From Maylandia zebra (Eukaryota; Chordata; Actinopteri; Cichliformes; Cichlidae): a stretch of 64,000 bases of DNA. Where the stretch lies: contig NC_135175.1 of NCBI RefSeq assembly GCF_041146795.1, positions 24,507,075-24,571,074 of the forward strand, read 5' to 3'. Position 1 is the first letter of the stretch. The number at the start of each line of letters is the position of its first letter. The notes beneath the pieces are model-generated. The model was not told the DNA's origin. It was given only the letters and a program-made list of their open reading frames with translations, and made no database searches. A program made the translations under genes and the position numbers. This document shows, in pieces, positions 12,087 to 26,997 of the stretch.

Positions 12087-15000
12087 ATGGGCTCAGAGCG
12101 GGAGGAGATGCGTAAGACACAGGTGCAGGTTCATCAAGAAGCAGCTGCCAGTGTCCTCCAAGCGCGCACCAGAATGGGAAACACCCCCACCAACGCCTCA
12201 AATGCCTGCTGCTTCTGCTGGTGCTGCTGCTGTAGCTGTTCCTGGTAAGGAGAAACACTCCACTGAATCCCACACATCCACACACAGATTTATACACTGA
12301 TGACTTAAGTCCTCTCATTAATTACATTTCCTTAAATTTCACGGGTTCATGAGTTTTGCATGAGTTGCTAGCTGTTGTTGTGTGGCCGAGATTAATCCTG
12401 AACTCACTCAAATTTGGTCCAGCAGGACTGATTGGTGTCAGCTGTAGCTAATTTCACAGCTAATAAGACTGTGGGTCTTAAGCAAGCAGCGGGCATATGG
12501 CATGCGTGTGTACAAGGAGCAAGATGTCAAATGGTGTGGCTACGTACAATTCGGGAGGGAGGGTGTCGTTTGCAGCTGGTTGGGGGCTGCATGCAGTGAA
12601 AGAAGATAGTGAAGGGGAGGGTAGTTGCCTTCTTCAGCTAGTGTAGGGCTGGGCATAGGAATGCAAGGTGCTGTTGTTGCTCCTGAGTGAGCTGCTGCTT
12701 TGAGTGCCATTGTCTCCACGCATTATTCTATGTCTCTGCCACAGCCCCACTCAAGTGGATCTTGTTTTTGAGCAATTTTAGTATCTCTGTTTTGCTTTCA
12801 TGTCTCCCACTGATCACCAATTGTTATTTTTACTTCCAAAACACGTGTTTAAGGCACCAAAGTGGCCTTAAACTAAATCACTTTAGTTGCCACAGAAAGG
12901 AGTGCGCCACGCTCGAAAAACGCTGAACAACCCTGCCCAGTGAACTGCACTAAAGCGTAGCCAGAATGTACAGTGTTGTATTTTATCTACACCTAAGTAA
13001 AACTAAAGAAGAAAAAATACAATTAGAAAACTAAAACAGAATGCAAGCACAACTACACAACTATAGCAATGCATAATAGATAGCAATAAGACTAAAAGGA
13101 CAGTTCTTTTAAAAGCAATGAAATATGCACAGGAAATGAAACCGGTCTTAAAAAGAAATAAAAATATGCAGCAGTTTCCTTGAATTTCCTGTTCAAGTTA
13201 AAAACAAGAATATGACAAACAAAATAAAGCACTCATGCTCTATAATAAGATGGCGAGTATGACAAAATGTGTTACATATAGCCTGTCAAGAGGCATGAGA
13301 GAAGGGAGAGGTTCAGCTGATAAGCACCTGATGGGGAAAAAAAACACCCAAACCTTAAAGTGTTCTGGTTTTGTGACTTCACAATGCCAATGTTTACGGT
13401 TTTTGGCAATGCTATCACATAGATTTCACAGACTATAATAGCATTTTTGTCATTTATGATCGATTAAACAGAAAAATCTACCGATGTAACACTGAGTTTA
13501 TTGATTGCTGAGTAAGTGGCCCATGAAAACAACCAGTCATTACAATTATCCAGTGTTTTCACAACTCATTTCCCAACAGAGCTGCAGGATTCTCGAAATG
13601 TGATTCAGGATCCCTAGAGCTCTGCAACCAATAAGATTGTTGTATTACTAAAATGGGTATATCTACAGATAGGGACAGTACTGTGCAAAGTCTTGAGCCA
13701 GCCCTCATGGCTGTATAGCTTCCTCGGAAAATGGGAATTGGGTGCATGTGTTACTGAAATATGTGCAAACATACATGGAAACACAGTATATAAGACAAAA
13801 ACTGAGTTTGTACAATTTTGATGAGCTTGACAGTTATTATTTGGTATGAACACCTTTATTCTTCAACACAGCCTGAACTATTTAGACAAGCTTCCTTGTA
13901 ATTTCTTTAAGTAGTCTTCAGAATAGTTCTCCAGGCTTCTTGAAGGCCATTCAAACCCCACCCTGCTTCAGTAATGTTATGGTCCAGGCTACTGGGAGGC
14001 CAATCCATGACTCACAGACAACCACTTTGTGTTTTTTGTTTTGTCCAGGTATGCTTTTACTGCATTAGGAGTGTGTTTGTGATCATTTTAATACTGAAAA
14101 ATCAAGCCATTGCCATTCAAATGTGATTCAGATGGTGGATCAAATCTGATGGTAATGTTTGGTGTTCATATTTCCATCAGCCTCGATGCCAACGCCTGAT
14201 GTTCTAAAAGAGGACTTTTTGTGCAGTAGCATGAGCTTAATGTTTTTAACTCTGAAGCTATGGAAACTCCCATATGATTTTGAGCCATCACATCACATGT
14301 CTGGAGTATTTTGCTTGAAAAGTTTTAGAATGGAAATAGTGCTGAGCATAAGAGTACAAATGGTAGTGAAGGTGTATATTCAGTTTGTTATTAGGACTAT
14401 TTTGTCCTCTGTAAGTGGTCCCTGCTCCCAAAAAAGCTTCCACAAACAGCAAATCATGAAGAAAGTGGTCATTACAAGTTCCCAGAGCAAAAGTTTACAC
14501 CGCCAACTGTCTTGGTTTGTCCAAACAATGATTTTTAATTTGCAGAGACATAAACCAGAAAACGTTAAATCAAATAAAAATCTAATAGTTTCCGTCTGGA
14601 ATAAAATGAGACGTATGTTGTAGTAACAGCTCAACAACAGATGCACCTCCCTTTTGACTCCAACCTCTCATTCATTTACCAGCACCATCCACACAGCAAC
14701 CCAGAAAAACATAAACTCAGTGGCCCCGTGACCGGCGCCGGCTCTCGTCGGATGGAGGCCTCAGGGGGGGTTAAACCTGTTTTGGAATTATCAGCTATTT
14801 GCTTTTGCTTCCTCTGAGGACAGCCGACCTGTTGTATGCAGAACGTGGTCGCGATAATTCACTCCGCTGGGGATGAGTAATACGTTTTTTATTCTACATC
14901 TGTATGACTTTAATTTAATTGTTGCACAGCTTCAAACACCACATTCCCAGGTGGGATGGCTCACAATGGACTCTCACCTGAACCAATTAGCCGACAGCCA

Positions 15001-18000
15001 GCTGCTACTTCAGGCAGAGAGAAGGTTTTAATTCCACACAGGTGAGACTCACAGGATGAGCTGGACAGTTGACACACTATACTTTTTACAGAAACGTTCC
15101 CAGTGGATCAGCCTGAACGTGCTGTAAATGTTCTCTCATTTCAAATGAAGAAGAAACTATAGAATGCATAGTGCTCCTGCTACACTACACTGTAGGAAAT
15201 CAGTGTTTGCAATAGACTTTTTGACTGAGGATTGCATGAAATTTAAAGTATTTCTGGGTTTTGATATTATCTCAGTCTAGTGTCTACATATAGGGTATGT
15301 AGACACCAGCCCATTTTTAATGTGTACCATTTGGGATTGGCTTCTTAGTTTTATTTAAGGGAAGTCATGAGGCTAGACTGTATAATATTAAACCAATGGT
15401 TCCTGAGGTTTTTGATTGTTTGCTGCTGGAGAAATTTTAAAGTCCATATAATGCATTTGGGGTATGTCACTTTCCCTATGAATGTAAAGAGTTAGCAGAG
15501 TTATAATGTAATATCGAAAGGAGTTATACAAAGAAAAACACTGCTCTTGAGCGCACACCATAAAAACGTGGCCATCACAACCATCACATTGCTTTTGGCC
15601 TGTGCATTTTGAGGCCTTAAGGTTAGTGTATTGGTCACCACCATGGTGGCTTTTTGGGAGCCAGAAGTAACTGTATCTGGACAAGAGGGTGGAGTGTTAA
15701 GTGATCAGCTAGTTCTAGCAAGCCTGGTTACAAGGCTCTAGCTATATGTGAAAAAGAAGATTTTCACAGGACTACATAGAGTCCTGTTGCTCCTGTGCTT
15801 GTGATCGTTGTCCTGTTGGATGAACCAAACGTGGGCCAAGCTTTAGCTGCTCAACAGATGGCCTCACATTTGACTCTAGAATACTTTTGGTATGCAGGGG
15901 AGATTGCGGTCAAACCAATGACTGCATAGTGCATAGAGTTGTGTGAAAAGTTTGGATCTACTAATAAGCAGTTTGAATGTCACAGATCCATTGCATACAT
16001 TGTTTAACTGTCTTCATGATGTGAGAACCTGGCTATCTCAAAACTCTTTAACCTTGAATGACAGTAAAACTGAAGTTATTGTCTTTGACAGCCATATTCC
16101 ATTGAACCAACTAACTGTTACCCTTTGACCCACTTCCTAGCTACCTCTCCCACGTTGTAAGACTCCCTATTGCCATTCGCTCTTCTGAGACTGTTCAGTC
16201 TTTTAAATCTCATTTAAAGACCCATCTTTTTACTCTGGCTTTGATGTAAGATAGTTTGATTATCATTTGGTTGGTTTCTATGTTGTCTTGCGTTGTATTT
16301 GTCTTATTTTTATTTCCTAATTTGTGAAGCATTTTGATCAAAACTGTTGTTTTTAAATGTGCTATATAAATACATTTTGATTTGATTTGAAGCCCAAAGT
16401 AAAAGGAAAAAAATACTACAGTTTAACTCAGCAAAGCTGAAGCACAAACATCTTGGATGGCTACACCTCACAGACATGACATTAGTGACATTAGTCATCA
16501 TGACATTAGTCAGATAATCTATTTTCCACAAAAGTACAACCGCAGTGCAGTGCATTGACTTTTGGACAGCTGTGAATCTGCACAGCTAGGCTGCTAATGC
16601 CAGTATCCTGAACAATGAGTTTTACATATTAAAAAATACCATATTATAAACGTGCTCTAAATTTGGGCATTTTAACACGGAAGTCTGTGGGTGTTGACTC
16701 TATTATGGAGCCAGCCTCAAGTGGCCACTAGAGGAAATGCAGTTTTCGGCTCCAGAGGTTGCTACTTGCATCATCATGTAACATATTTACACAATGTCTG
16801 CTTTGAGGCTAGCTGGTACACCTGCAAACAAATTATGAGCAGTCGGCCCTTATTTCTAAATTGTTTAGCCACAAGCAAAATGTTAAAAATGTTCTCTTAT
16901 TGGCTGTAAGGACAAATACAGTCGTGATGCACGTCACAGCGACTGAGGAACAAATGCATTACTTTTAATCCTGATGGTAATGTCAGCACACTGCATGGCT
17001 AATGTAGCTACGGATCCCATTAGTTCTGATCGTAGGCCCAGTGTGACACAAACTCAAACAACAGCAGGTGTTTTCATGTCTCCTTAAGGGCCTCCACATG
17101 TATTTTGCCATGCATTGAATTATAACATGTATTTATTCTGTTTGATAACAAATGGTCACATTAGAAGATTTTCCAATTTTGAATGTCTAGCTCAAGCTGC
17201 AGGGTGAAAAACTGAAAACCGGGTGACAAACTGCTTTAAAAACATTCATGATCAAAACGTCAAAGCTCTCCGTGTTATTTGTCTTTCAGTTTGACTGTTA
17301 GAAACGAAGACGAAACAATACAAAGGTCCACGTTTGAGAGCAGGACGGACAAAACCACTAATTGCGAAGAAAGGTGAGTTCAGCGATACAGAATCTGTGA
17401 CATTGCTGTGGAAATTCGGTGACATGCCAATGCATCCATTATTCTTTTATTTTCCAGCCCAAAGCCTACTCTGGAAGACACTCGCTCCTGGGCGATGTCA
17501 TTTGAAAGGGTGATGAAAAGTGCAGCCGGGCGAAGCTGCTTCAGGCAGTTCCTGAGAACAGAGTTCAGCGAGGAGAACATGATGTTCTGGCTCGCCTGCG
17601 AGGAGCTCAAAAAGGAGACGAACAAGACTGTGGTGGAGGAGAAAGTCCGCCAGATCTATGAGGACTTCATCTCCATCCTTTCCCCTAAAGAGGTGAGTAA
17701 ATAATACTTAGAATGATCATATCTAAGTTTATCAACAGAACATCATAAATGTGTTCTCTAGCCTTGATCTTCTCAGATATGTTATGATAAGTTATCATTT
17801 TTAAAATATCAAAACATTTTTCATAATCTGCAGATTAGCTTATTGTAAATAAATTTTGGATGAAAGAATAATCAGCTCAGTTTCTTTGTCCCAAGTAGCA
17901 ACCATATTATCACATATGTTTACTACAGTTCAAATGCTGACAATCAACACATTCTCACTCCTGAGGTGTAATATTGCAGATTGCTTTTGCTGCATTGCAG

Positions 18001-19982
18001 GCAGCTTTTATGTTCCTTTTTTTTAGCTCTAAGATCGACTTCACCAAAAGTCTCACAGTGGCTGTTTTAGGGTGTAGAGTGTATATAGAGTCAGGGTGTC
18101 AAAGTATAACAGCACTGACAACAAGTGGAGTATTATAAATATCATGTTAATGACAGGCTGCAAGAACAGTATTGTTAATAACCCACCAACAGCAAGTGTA
18201 GCTACCAGTAACATAAACCAGCCAACAGTCATAAAAAAGGAAAAAAGACTAGCTAGAGACCACTAAACAACATATAAAAGGCATGTGAACTGACAGGTTG
18301 AAGTCGCCTTACTAATTTATGGATTATGTCAAAAGAAGGCATGTAAGTAGATATTTTTGAGTCAAAAGTGGTTAAAGCAGTAATTTTACATTTTCAAGCT
18401 GGTAGCAGGAAGCCTCGTTGATATATACTCACTGGCTACTCCATTAGTTACATGTTGCTAGTACCAGGCTGGACCCCTTATGCCTTCAGAACTGCCTTCA
18501 TTCATCATAGCACAGACTCAACAAGGTGCTGGAATCATTCCTCTGAGATTTTTTACATAATGACACAACAGCATCAAACAGTTGCTGTATTGTATTGAGA
18601 TCTGGTCACCTTGGAATCTATTGCCATGTTCAAAAGACCAGTTTCTAATTTGAACACTGTGGTCATGAAGAGATGGGCGTGGTCAGCATCAATACCCAGG
18701 TAGGCTGTGGTGTTTACACGACACTCAGTTGGTATTAAGAGACTGAAAGTGTGCCATGAAAATATCCCACACATTATTAAACCAGAAGCCTGAACTGCTG
18801 ATAGAAGGCAACAGAAATCTAAATCTTCTTTTGTCCAGTCTTGGTGAGCCTGTGTGAACTGTAGTATCAGTTTCCTGTTCTTAACGGACATCAGATCACT
18901 CGGAGTGGTCTTCAGCTGGTGTAGGCCATCTGCTTCAAGATTCAGCATGTTGTTTATTCACTCTTCTGTATATCTTTCTTATAACAAGCAGTTATTTGAG
19001 CTTCTGTCGCCTTCTTGCCAGCTTAAAGCAGGCTGACCGTTCTCTGAGCTCTGGCATCAACAAGGCTTTTTCACCCAGAGAACTGAGGCTCACAGGATAT
19101 TTCCTCTTTTTCTCTCTGCTTAAACTCTAGAGATGGTTGCGTGGAGAAATCTCAGTAGATTGGGGCGATCGTGGCTCAAGAGTTGGGAGTTCGCCTTGTA
19201 ATCGGAAGGTTGCCGGTTCGAGCCCCGGCTCGGACAGTCTCGGTCGTTGTGTCCTTGGGCAAGACACTTCACCCGTTGCCTACTGGTGGTGGTCAGAGGG
19301 CCCGGTGGCGCCAGTGTCCGGCAGCCTCGCCTCTGTCAGTGTGCCCCAGGGTGGCTGTGGCTACAATGTAGCTTGCCATCACCAGTGTGTGAATGGGTGG
19401 ATGACTGGATATGTAAAGCGCTTTGGGGTCCTTAGGGACTAGTAAAGCGCTATATAAATACAGGCCATTTACCATTTTTAGATCTGCAGTTAAAATATTT
19501 AGACCAGTCCAACTGGAACATTCACTTAAATCACATTGTGTTCTGATGCTCAGTTTGAACTTCAGCAGGTCATCTCGACCACGTTGACATGCCTAAATGT
19601 ATTGAGTTGGTGCCGTGTGATTGGCTAATAAGGCATTTGCAGTAACGAGCAGTTAAACAAGCATCTGAAAGTGTCACGCAGAGTATAAAATCCTCGTGTG
19701 GAAGTTGTTTTGTCCTTTTATATGTGCATTTTTTTAAATCCATCATCCGTGCTATTGAACATTCTTCTGTCTCCTCGTCCTCTCCAGGTCAGTCTGGATT
19801 CACGCGTCCGAGAAGTGATAAACCGCAATATGCTTGAGCCGACCTCGCACACGTTCGACGATGCTCAGCAGCAGATCTACACGCTGATGCAGAGAGACTC
19901 GTACCCCCGCTTTATAAACTCATCTGCGTACGCAGATCTGCTGAAGAGCCTGGAGGAGTCTCAGTCTCCCTCTGAGCCATAG
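12087..19982 (+). CDS. rgs20: Regulator of G-protein signalling 20 (RGSZ1)
   Basis: This is a GTPase-activating protein of the RZ subfamily. It speeds GTP hydrolysis by G-alpha z and G-alpha i and is held at membranes by palmitoylation. Coding exons are 12087-12244, 17290-17373, 17458-17692 and 19788-19982, all with GT-AG borders, giving 223 residues. The N-terminus MGSEREEMRK matches mammalian RGS20 (MGSERMEMRK). Residues 41-53, CCFCWCCCCSCSC, are the RZ-type cysteine string. The RGS domain runs from about residue 96 (SFERVMKSAAGRSCFRQFLR) to about 213 and includes RTEFSEENMMFWLACEELKK and LDSRVREVINRNM. No in-frame ATG lies between the upstream stop and 12087, so that start is favoured. Intron 2 is only 84 bp; introns 1 (5 kb) and 3 (2.1 kb) carry transposon fossils. 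Longer N-terminal isoforms known in mammals are not evident here. The gene converges on lypla1. Confidence 0.96.
13676..14640 (-). mobile_element. Tc1/mariner remnant in rgs20 intron 1
   Basis: It begins with the terminal repeat CAGTACTGTGCAAAGTCTTG. The minus strand then carries degenerate Tc1-type transposase sequence: the TTCTTCAACACAGCCTGAAC and GTCTTCAGAATAGTTCTCCA blocks on the + strand are shared with the copy at 49179-50290. The inner boundary near 14640 is approximate, and no matching second terminus was found. It is inactive. Confidence 0.7.
15943..16395 (+). mobile_element. LINE 3' fragment (L2/CR1-like)
   Basis: A + frame at about 15985-16090 reads LFNCLHDVRTWLSQNSLTLN and then DSKTEVIVF, a stretch typical of the reverse transcriptase of L2-like LINEs. 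After a gap, about 16165-16245 reads SSETVQSFKSHLKTHLFTLA, the usual C-terminal end of these ORF2 proteins. The tail GCTATATAAATACATTTTGA, followed by TTTGATTTG, is the expected 3' end. It is a 5'-truncated copy with internal deletion. Confidence 0.75.
16655..16770. repeat. Short dispersed repeat (copy 2)
   Basis: It shares the order GCATTTTAACACGGAAGTCT and CCTCAAGTGGCCACTAGAGG with 6225-6345. Boundaries are approximate, and no ends of a complete element are visible around it. Confidence 0.5.
18421..19650 (-). mobile_element. Tc1-like remnant in rgs20 intron 3, split by a SINE
   Basis: The minus strand carries a decayed Tc1/mariner transposase with a readable stretch LNATAYLGIDADHAHLF-type (about 18660-18720). 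The + strand shows blocks such as CAACAAGGTGCTGGAATCAT that also occur in a second copy at 40688-41545. The block CTCAGTAGAT at 19151-19160 resumes after a 318-bp SINE at 19479. The copy has many gaps and is inactive. Ends are approximate. Confidence 0.75.
19161..19478 (+). mobile_element. tRNA-derived SINE
   Basis: The head is tRNA-like: a box A resemblance TGGCTCAAGAGTTGG near 19172 and a box B GGTTCGAGCCC at 19215-19225. The body continues with CTTGGGCAAGACACTTCACC and the 3' tail with GTAAAGCGCTTTGGGGTCCT and GCGCTATATAAATACAGGCC. Five-base duplications TAGAT flank it at 19156-19160 and 19479-19483. The sequence resembles SINEs abundant in cichlids and other percomorphs; the exact family name is not certain. 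It looks full length. Confidence 0.85.
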
Positions 19983-20670
19983 ACTCTCCACTGCCACACA
20001 ATGCTTTCTAGCGCATGCGTCCCACCCGAAGGAGTTTCGTGTTCATGTTGGAGTCCTGCTATTTAAAGAAAGACAGACGTGAAAATGAACACTACTTATC
20101 CAGCTGTAACTGCTGTTTATTTACCCACGATTAGCTTACCAAAACCTTTGGAGCAAACAAGAACAAATGCTCGGTTCAGCATCAGTTACTTGTCTAAAAC
20201 ATATCTATATTTTTATATACTCCCTAACGCTTGACATTGCACTTTTCTACCTTGTTTAATGAGGGAACGCATGTATCTGTGAGCACTGCATTTGTATTTA
20301 GGTATATTGTGAGCCTTAATGCATATCCAGTTCTTGTAGAAAGTAGTAGTTTTTATTTAACGGTAAAATTAAGAAGAAGGAAAGTGCCTTGGAATAAGAT
20401 CTTCTACACTAGCACCTTTGGTCTAAAACGAATGGTGCGACAATGACTTCACACGTTGGTGCTTTTAGCTCTTCTCAAAGATCAAAGTTTTTACAACTTG
20501 ATGAGCTGATACCCAGAAATAGATCTTGTCTTTGTGTTTCAATACTGTGATACTAGTCTATATTTAATTTAAGCAAAACAGGGAAAAACAAACTGAATAC
20601 ATGACCATGACCACTGATATATTTGTGTATTTAAAAATTTGTGTGAAATAACTATATGAATTCTCACATA

Positions 20671-20676
20671 AATAAA
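20671..20676 (+). terminator. Probable rgs20 poly(A) signal
   Basis: AATAAA lies 689 bp after the rgs20 stop codon, followed by a TGTGT-type stretch (CCTGTCATGTGTCATG) that can serve as the downstream element. The 3' UTR between is A/T-rich and free of repeats. Confidence 0.6.
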
Positions 20677-20904
20677 GCACAATCATACGTTGCGTTTCCT
20701 GTCATGTGTCATGAACATTCACAGTAGAGTCTATGCTTTCACCTCATTATGTATCGCACATGTAGTACTGTAGTTTTTGCAGTGTGTTAAGAACAGTTTT
20801 CAGAAACGACTTACACTTTAGGACAGCCAACAACATATTGGCTGTCCTACTTAATCAGGTAAGAAGGCTGATGAAATCCCAGGTGCTAATATTGTATCTA
20901 CAAT

Positions 20905-21545
20905 TATGTAAACCCAAATGCAGGAGGAGAGGAATGAAAGAAAGCAGAAGAGAAACTACATGTGTTTAAATGCGAGGGGGGCAGGTGGAAAAGTGAAGGG
21001 GGGTGATTTTAAATGCCTGGGATCAACCATCCAAAGCAATAAACAGTGCACGAGAGAAGTGAAAGAGAGTAAAGTCTGGGTGGAACGGGTGGAGACCAGA
21101 GTCAGGGGTGATTTGTAAAAGATGGCTAGAGATAAGAGTCAAAGGGAAGGTTTATAATATGCTAGTGCTATGATAGTTTGGAGATTGTGGCTCTGATAAA
21201 AAGACGAGAGGCCGAGCTAAAGATTTTCACTGGGAGTGGCCAGAGTGGACAGGAGTAGAAATGAGTATATCAGAGGGAGTTTGGAGACAAAGTCTAGGAG
21301 GCAATGCTGAGATGGTTCGGTCATGTGCAGAGGAAGGATAGTGGATATGGTTGACCAAGAATGCTGAATATGCTAGACAGGAGGAAAAGACCTCAGAGAA
21401 GATTCATGGATGAGGGGAAAGAGGACATGCAGGGGGTTGGTGTGACAGAGGACGCTGGGATAGGGGGAGATGGAGGCAGATGATTCAATGTGGTGACCAC
21501 TAAAGGGAGGAAAAAAGAAATCTGAGAAGCTGGCAGCAATAAATA
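20905..21545 (+). mobile_element. RTE-type LINE 3' fragment
   Basis: Decayed reverse-transcriptase C-terminal sequence is readable in + frames: CLGSTIQSNKQCTREVKES-like at 21015-21070, EMVRSCAEEG-like sequence near 21310 (DNA AGATGGTTCGGTCATGTGCA), and AGGAAAAGACCTCAGAGAAG at 21382 on. These motifs fit RTE-clade LINEs common in fish. The unit is 5'-truncated, carries frame breaks, and fills the gap between the convergent rgs20 and lypla1 genes. Confidence 0.7.
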
Positions 21546-21640
21546 TTTGACCTTTTAGCTTGGCGATGTGCCTTAATTAATAATTCATCACCAGACCAGA
21601 GCTACATTAATGAAAAAGAAAAACATTTAACAACAGGCCA

Positions 21641-21646
21641 TTTATT
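21641..21646 (-). terminator. Possible lypla1 poly(A) signal
   Basis: TTTATT on the + strand is AATAAA on the minus strand, 365 bp beyond the lypla1 stop codon. It is the nearest good hexamer on that side. The choice is an inference from spacing. Confidence 0.4.
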
Positions 21647-22010
21647 GTGAGAGAGTAGGTATTAAACCATGAAATGTAGCCCTAGTTGTTATAATACATA
21701 CAATTCCTGCAAGAAATGGCTCGTCTCAATGAAAAGTAGCTTCACAATCAAGCAACTACTGTTAGTTACTCTACTGTAACACTGAGGGTTGTGTGTGGCT
21801 CCAGGTCAGTATGCAGCATCAGTACAGTCATGCCTCTTGCAGGCTGACAGCCCCGTTCTTATCTATGAGTAGCAGCAGGTTTCTTTTTTTTTTTCCTTTC
21901 TTTTATTTTTTAATTAAGTAAGTCAGTGGTCCTCGAGTCCGTGTAGTCTCACGGGAGTCAAGCTCAAAGGACTCTGTTGATGTTGATCAGGTGAGCGGAC
22001 ACACTCGTGT

Positions 22011-25470
<3,460 letters not shown>

Positions 25471-25754
25471 GCAGCGCTGAGGCAGCTGTTATGTCGGGAG
25501 AAGTTAGCTGTTCTTAGCTAATAACGGTGCCCTCCCCTTTGTTGTCAATCCGTGTCGAGATTTGTCCAACTCTGCCGTTCAAATATAAAACAGCTGAAGG
25601 ACAAAATACCGACCGACCATGGAGGTCAAAGTATCGCTGCCCCCTGTCCCTGCTGGCAGTCGTCAATTTCTTCTTAGAAGTTGAAATGTGATGTTAAAAA
25701 CAACCACACCGACGGTTAGGGTTCTACTCGCTAAAGACAGGCACGCTTCGTAGT

Positions 25755-25821
25755 CCCGCCCCCTCCGCGTTTTGATTGGATGTCGTTAGCGGCCCGATTA
25801 CAAATGCACATCAGCCATTGG
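25755..25821 (-). promoter_or_regulatory. Probable lypla1 promoter elements
   Basis: A GC box (CCCGCCCCCT, 25755-25764) and two ATTGG blocks (25775-25779 and 25817-25821), which are CCAAT boxes on the minus strand, lie about 285-350 bp upstream of the lypla1 ATG. The set is typical of a TATA-less housekeeping promoter. The exact start site is not visible. Confidence 0.5.
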
Positions 25822-26039
25822 GTGAGCGAAATGTCGATGAGCGACTCTTTGAGGGCTGTTAAATCCTCCACAGCCCACTTCTGTATTTGAAAATTACAGA
25901 TAATGTGACTGCACAGCTGAAGAAATACAATTCAAAATTTTATAAATAATGCTAATAAAAAAAGAAGAACCTTTACATATTTAAACATAAGCTACTTCCA
26001 AGAACAATGATGATCTGCAGAGCTGTGGTAACTAGATTG

Positions 26040-26550
26040 GATTGTTCCAGAAAACATCCAAAAGAGCCAATACAGATCTGGAAAAAAAATGTTTTTGAGC
26101 GATGAAACCGAGGTGAATTTGTACCAGGATGATCACAACACAAAGTGTACCACATTATCTGCCAAGAATGGTGGGGGCAGTGTTATGTGTGGATATGTAT
26201 GGCTGCCAGTGGAAATGGATCACTAGCGTTTATTGATGATGTAACTGCTGATAGAAGCAGCAGGATGAATTATGAAGTGTACAAATACTCTCTTCGCAGA
26301 TTCAGCCAAATGCCGCAAAAGTGATTACTGATAACCCAAAGCAAGCTACAAAGGCAACTCAAGAGTTTTGTTTAGGTTTGAGTTTTAAGCAAAGAATACT
26401 CTTCGATAGTTAAGTCAGTCAACTGATCTCAACCCAACAGAGCATGCTTTTTGGCTATGAAATGGAACAACTGGATGCAGAAACATCCACAAACAAGTAG
26501 CAACTGAAAGTGGCTCTACATGTTTTGACTTGGAAGACTTTTTTTTCACA
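26040..26550 (+). mobile_element. Tc1-like remnant between lypla1 and mrpl15
   Basis: + frames show FLSDETEVNLYQDD, then GGGSVMCGYVW, FIDDVTADRSSRMNYEVYKY and DNPKQATKATQEF-like sequence, followed by QLISTQQSMLFG-like sequence in place of SPDLNPIEHAF. These are consecutive parts of a Tc1 DDE transposase. Several stops and frame changes make it inactive. No terminal repeats were identified, so the boundaries are approximate. It sits about 450 bp upstream of the mrpl15 start codon. Confidence 0.8.
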
Positions 26551-26923
26551 CTGGATGCTATTCCTGATGCAACCCCAAGGTAATTTTTTCCTCCTCCCCA
26601 AGTCATTTTTCACTTTTTAGTCGTTGCACATATTGATTGTTTGATTTAAAATCCACAGTGGTGGTGTGCAGAGACAATACTACGGGAAAAGTTGTAAAAA
26701 AAAAAATAATGGTGAATGTTGAATATTAGTAAGAATTCTGGCAACGTTTGGCTTTTGCTTGGGACATTTTCAAAATATGTTAATTAATGTTATCGTGAGC
26801 CAGACCATTTTGGCTGTTTTCTAAATAATAAAAATTGCATATTAACACGGATTATTTTGGAAAACAGGAGCGCCAAACCTCCCAAATCTTTTATTTTGAA
26901 ACGTAACAGCGTCAACGAGAAAT

Positions 26924-26951
26924 ACTTCCGCTGCCGTCTTTGTCACGTGAC
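26924..26951 (+). promoter_or_regulatory. mrpl15 promoter: ETS/NRF-2-like site and GTCACGTGAC palindrome
   Basis: ACTTCCG (26924-26930; CGGAAGT on the other strand) is a GABP/NRF-2 type ETS site, common in nuclear genes for mitochondrial proteins. GTCACGTGAC (26942-26951) is a 10-bp palindrome matching the USF/TFE-type E-box. Both lie within 75 bp of the mrpl15 ATG. No TATA box is seen. Confidence 0.5.
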
Positions 26952-26997
26952 CTCTATGCCCTTGGTTTGCTACCTTTGACATGTGAGCGACCGAAAC

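Noticed and set aside
14159-14623. 154-codon frame in rgs20 intron 1
   Set aside because: It lies antisense across a Tc1-type remnant and has no protein-like motif of its own.
19161-19240. tRNA gene
   Set aside because: Box A and box B are present, but the sequence continues into a SINE body and tail with flanking duplications, so it is a SINE head and not a functional tRNA.
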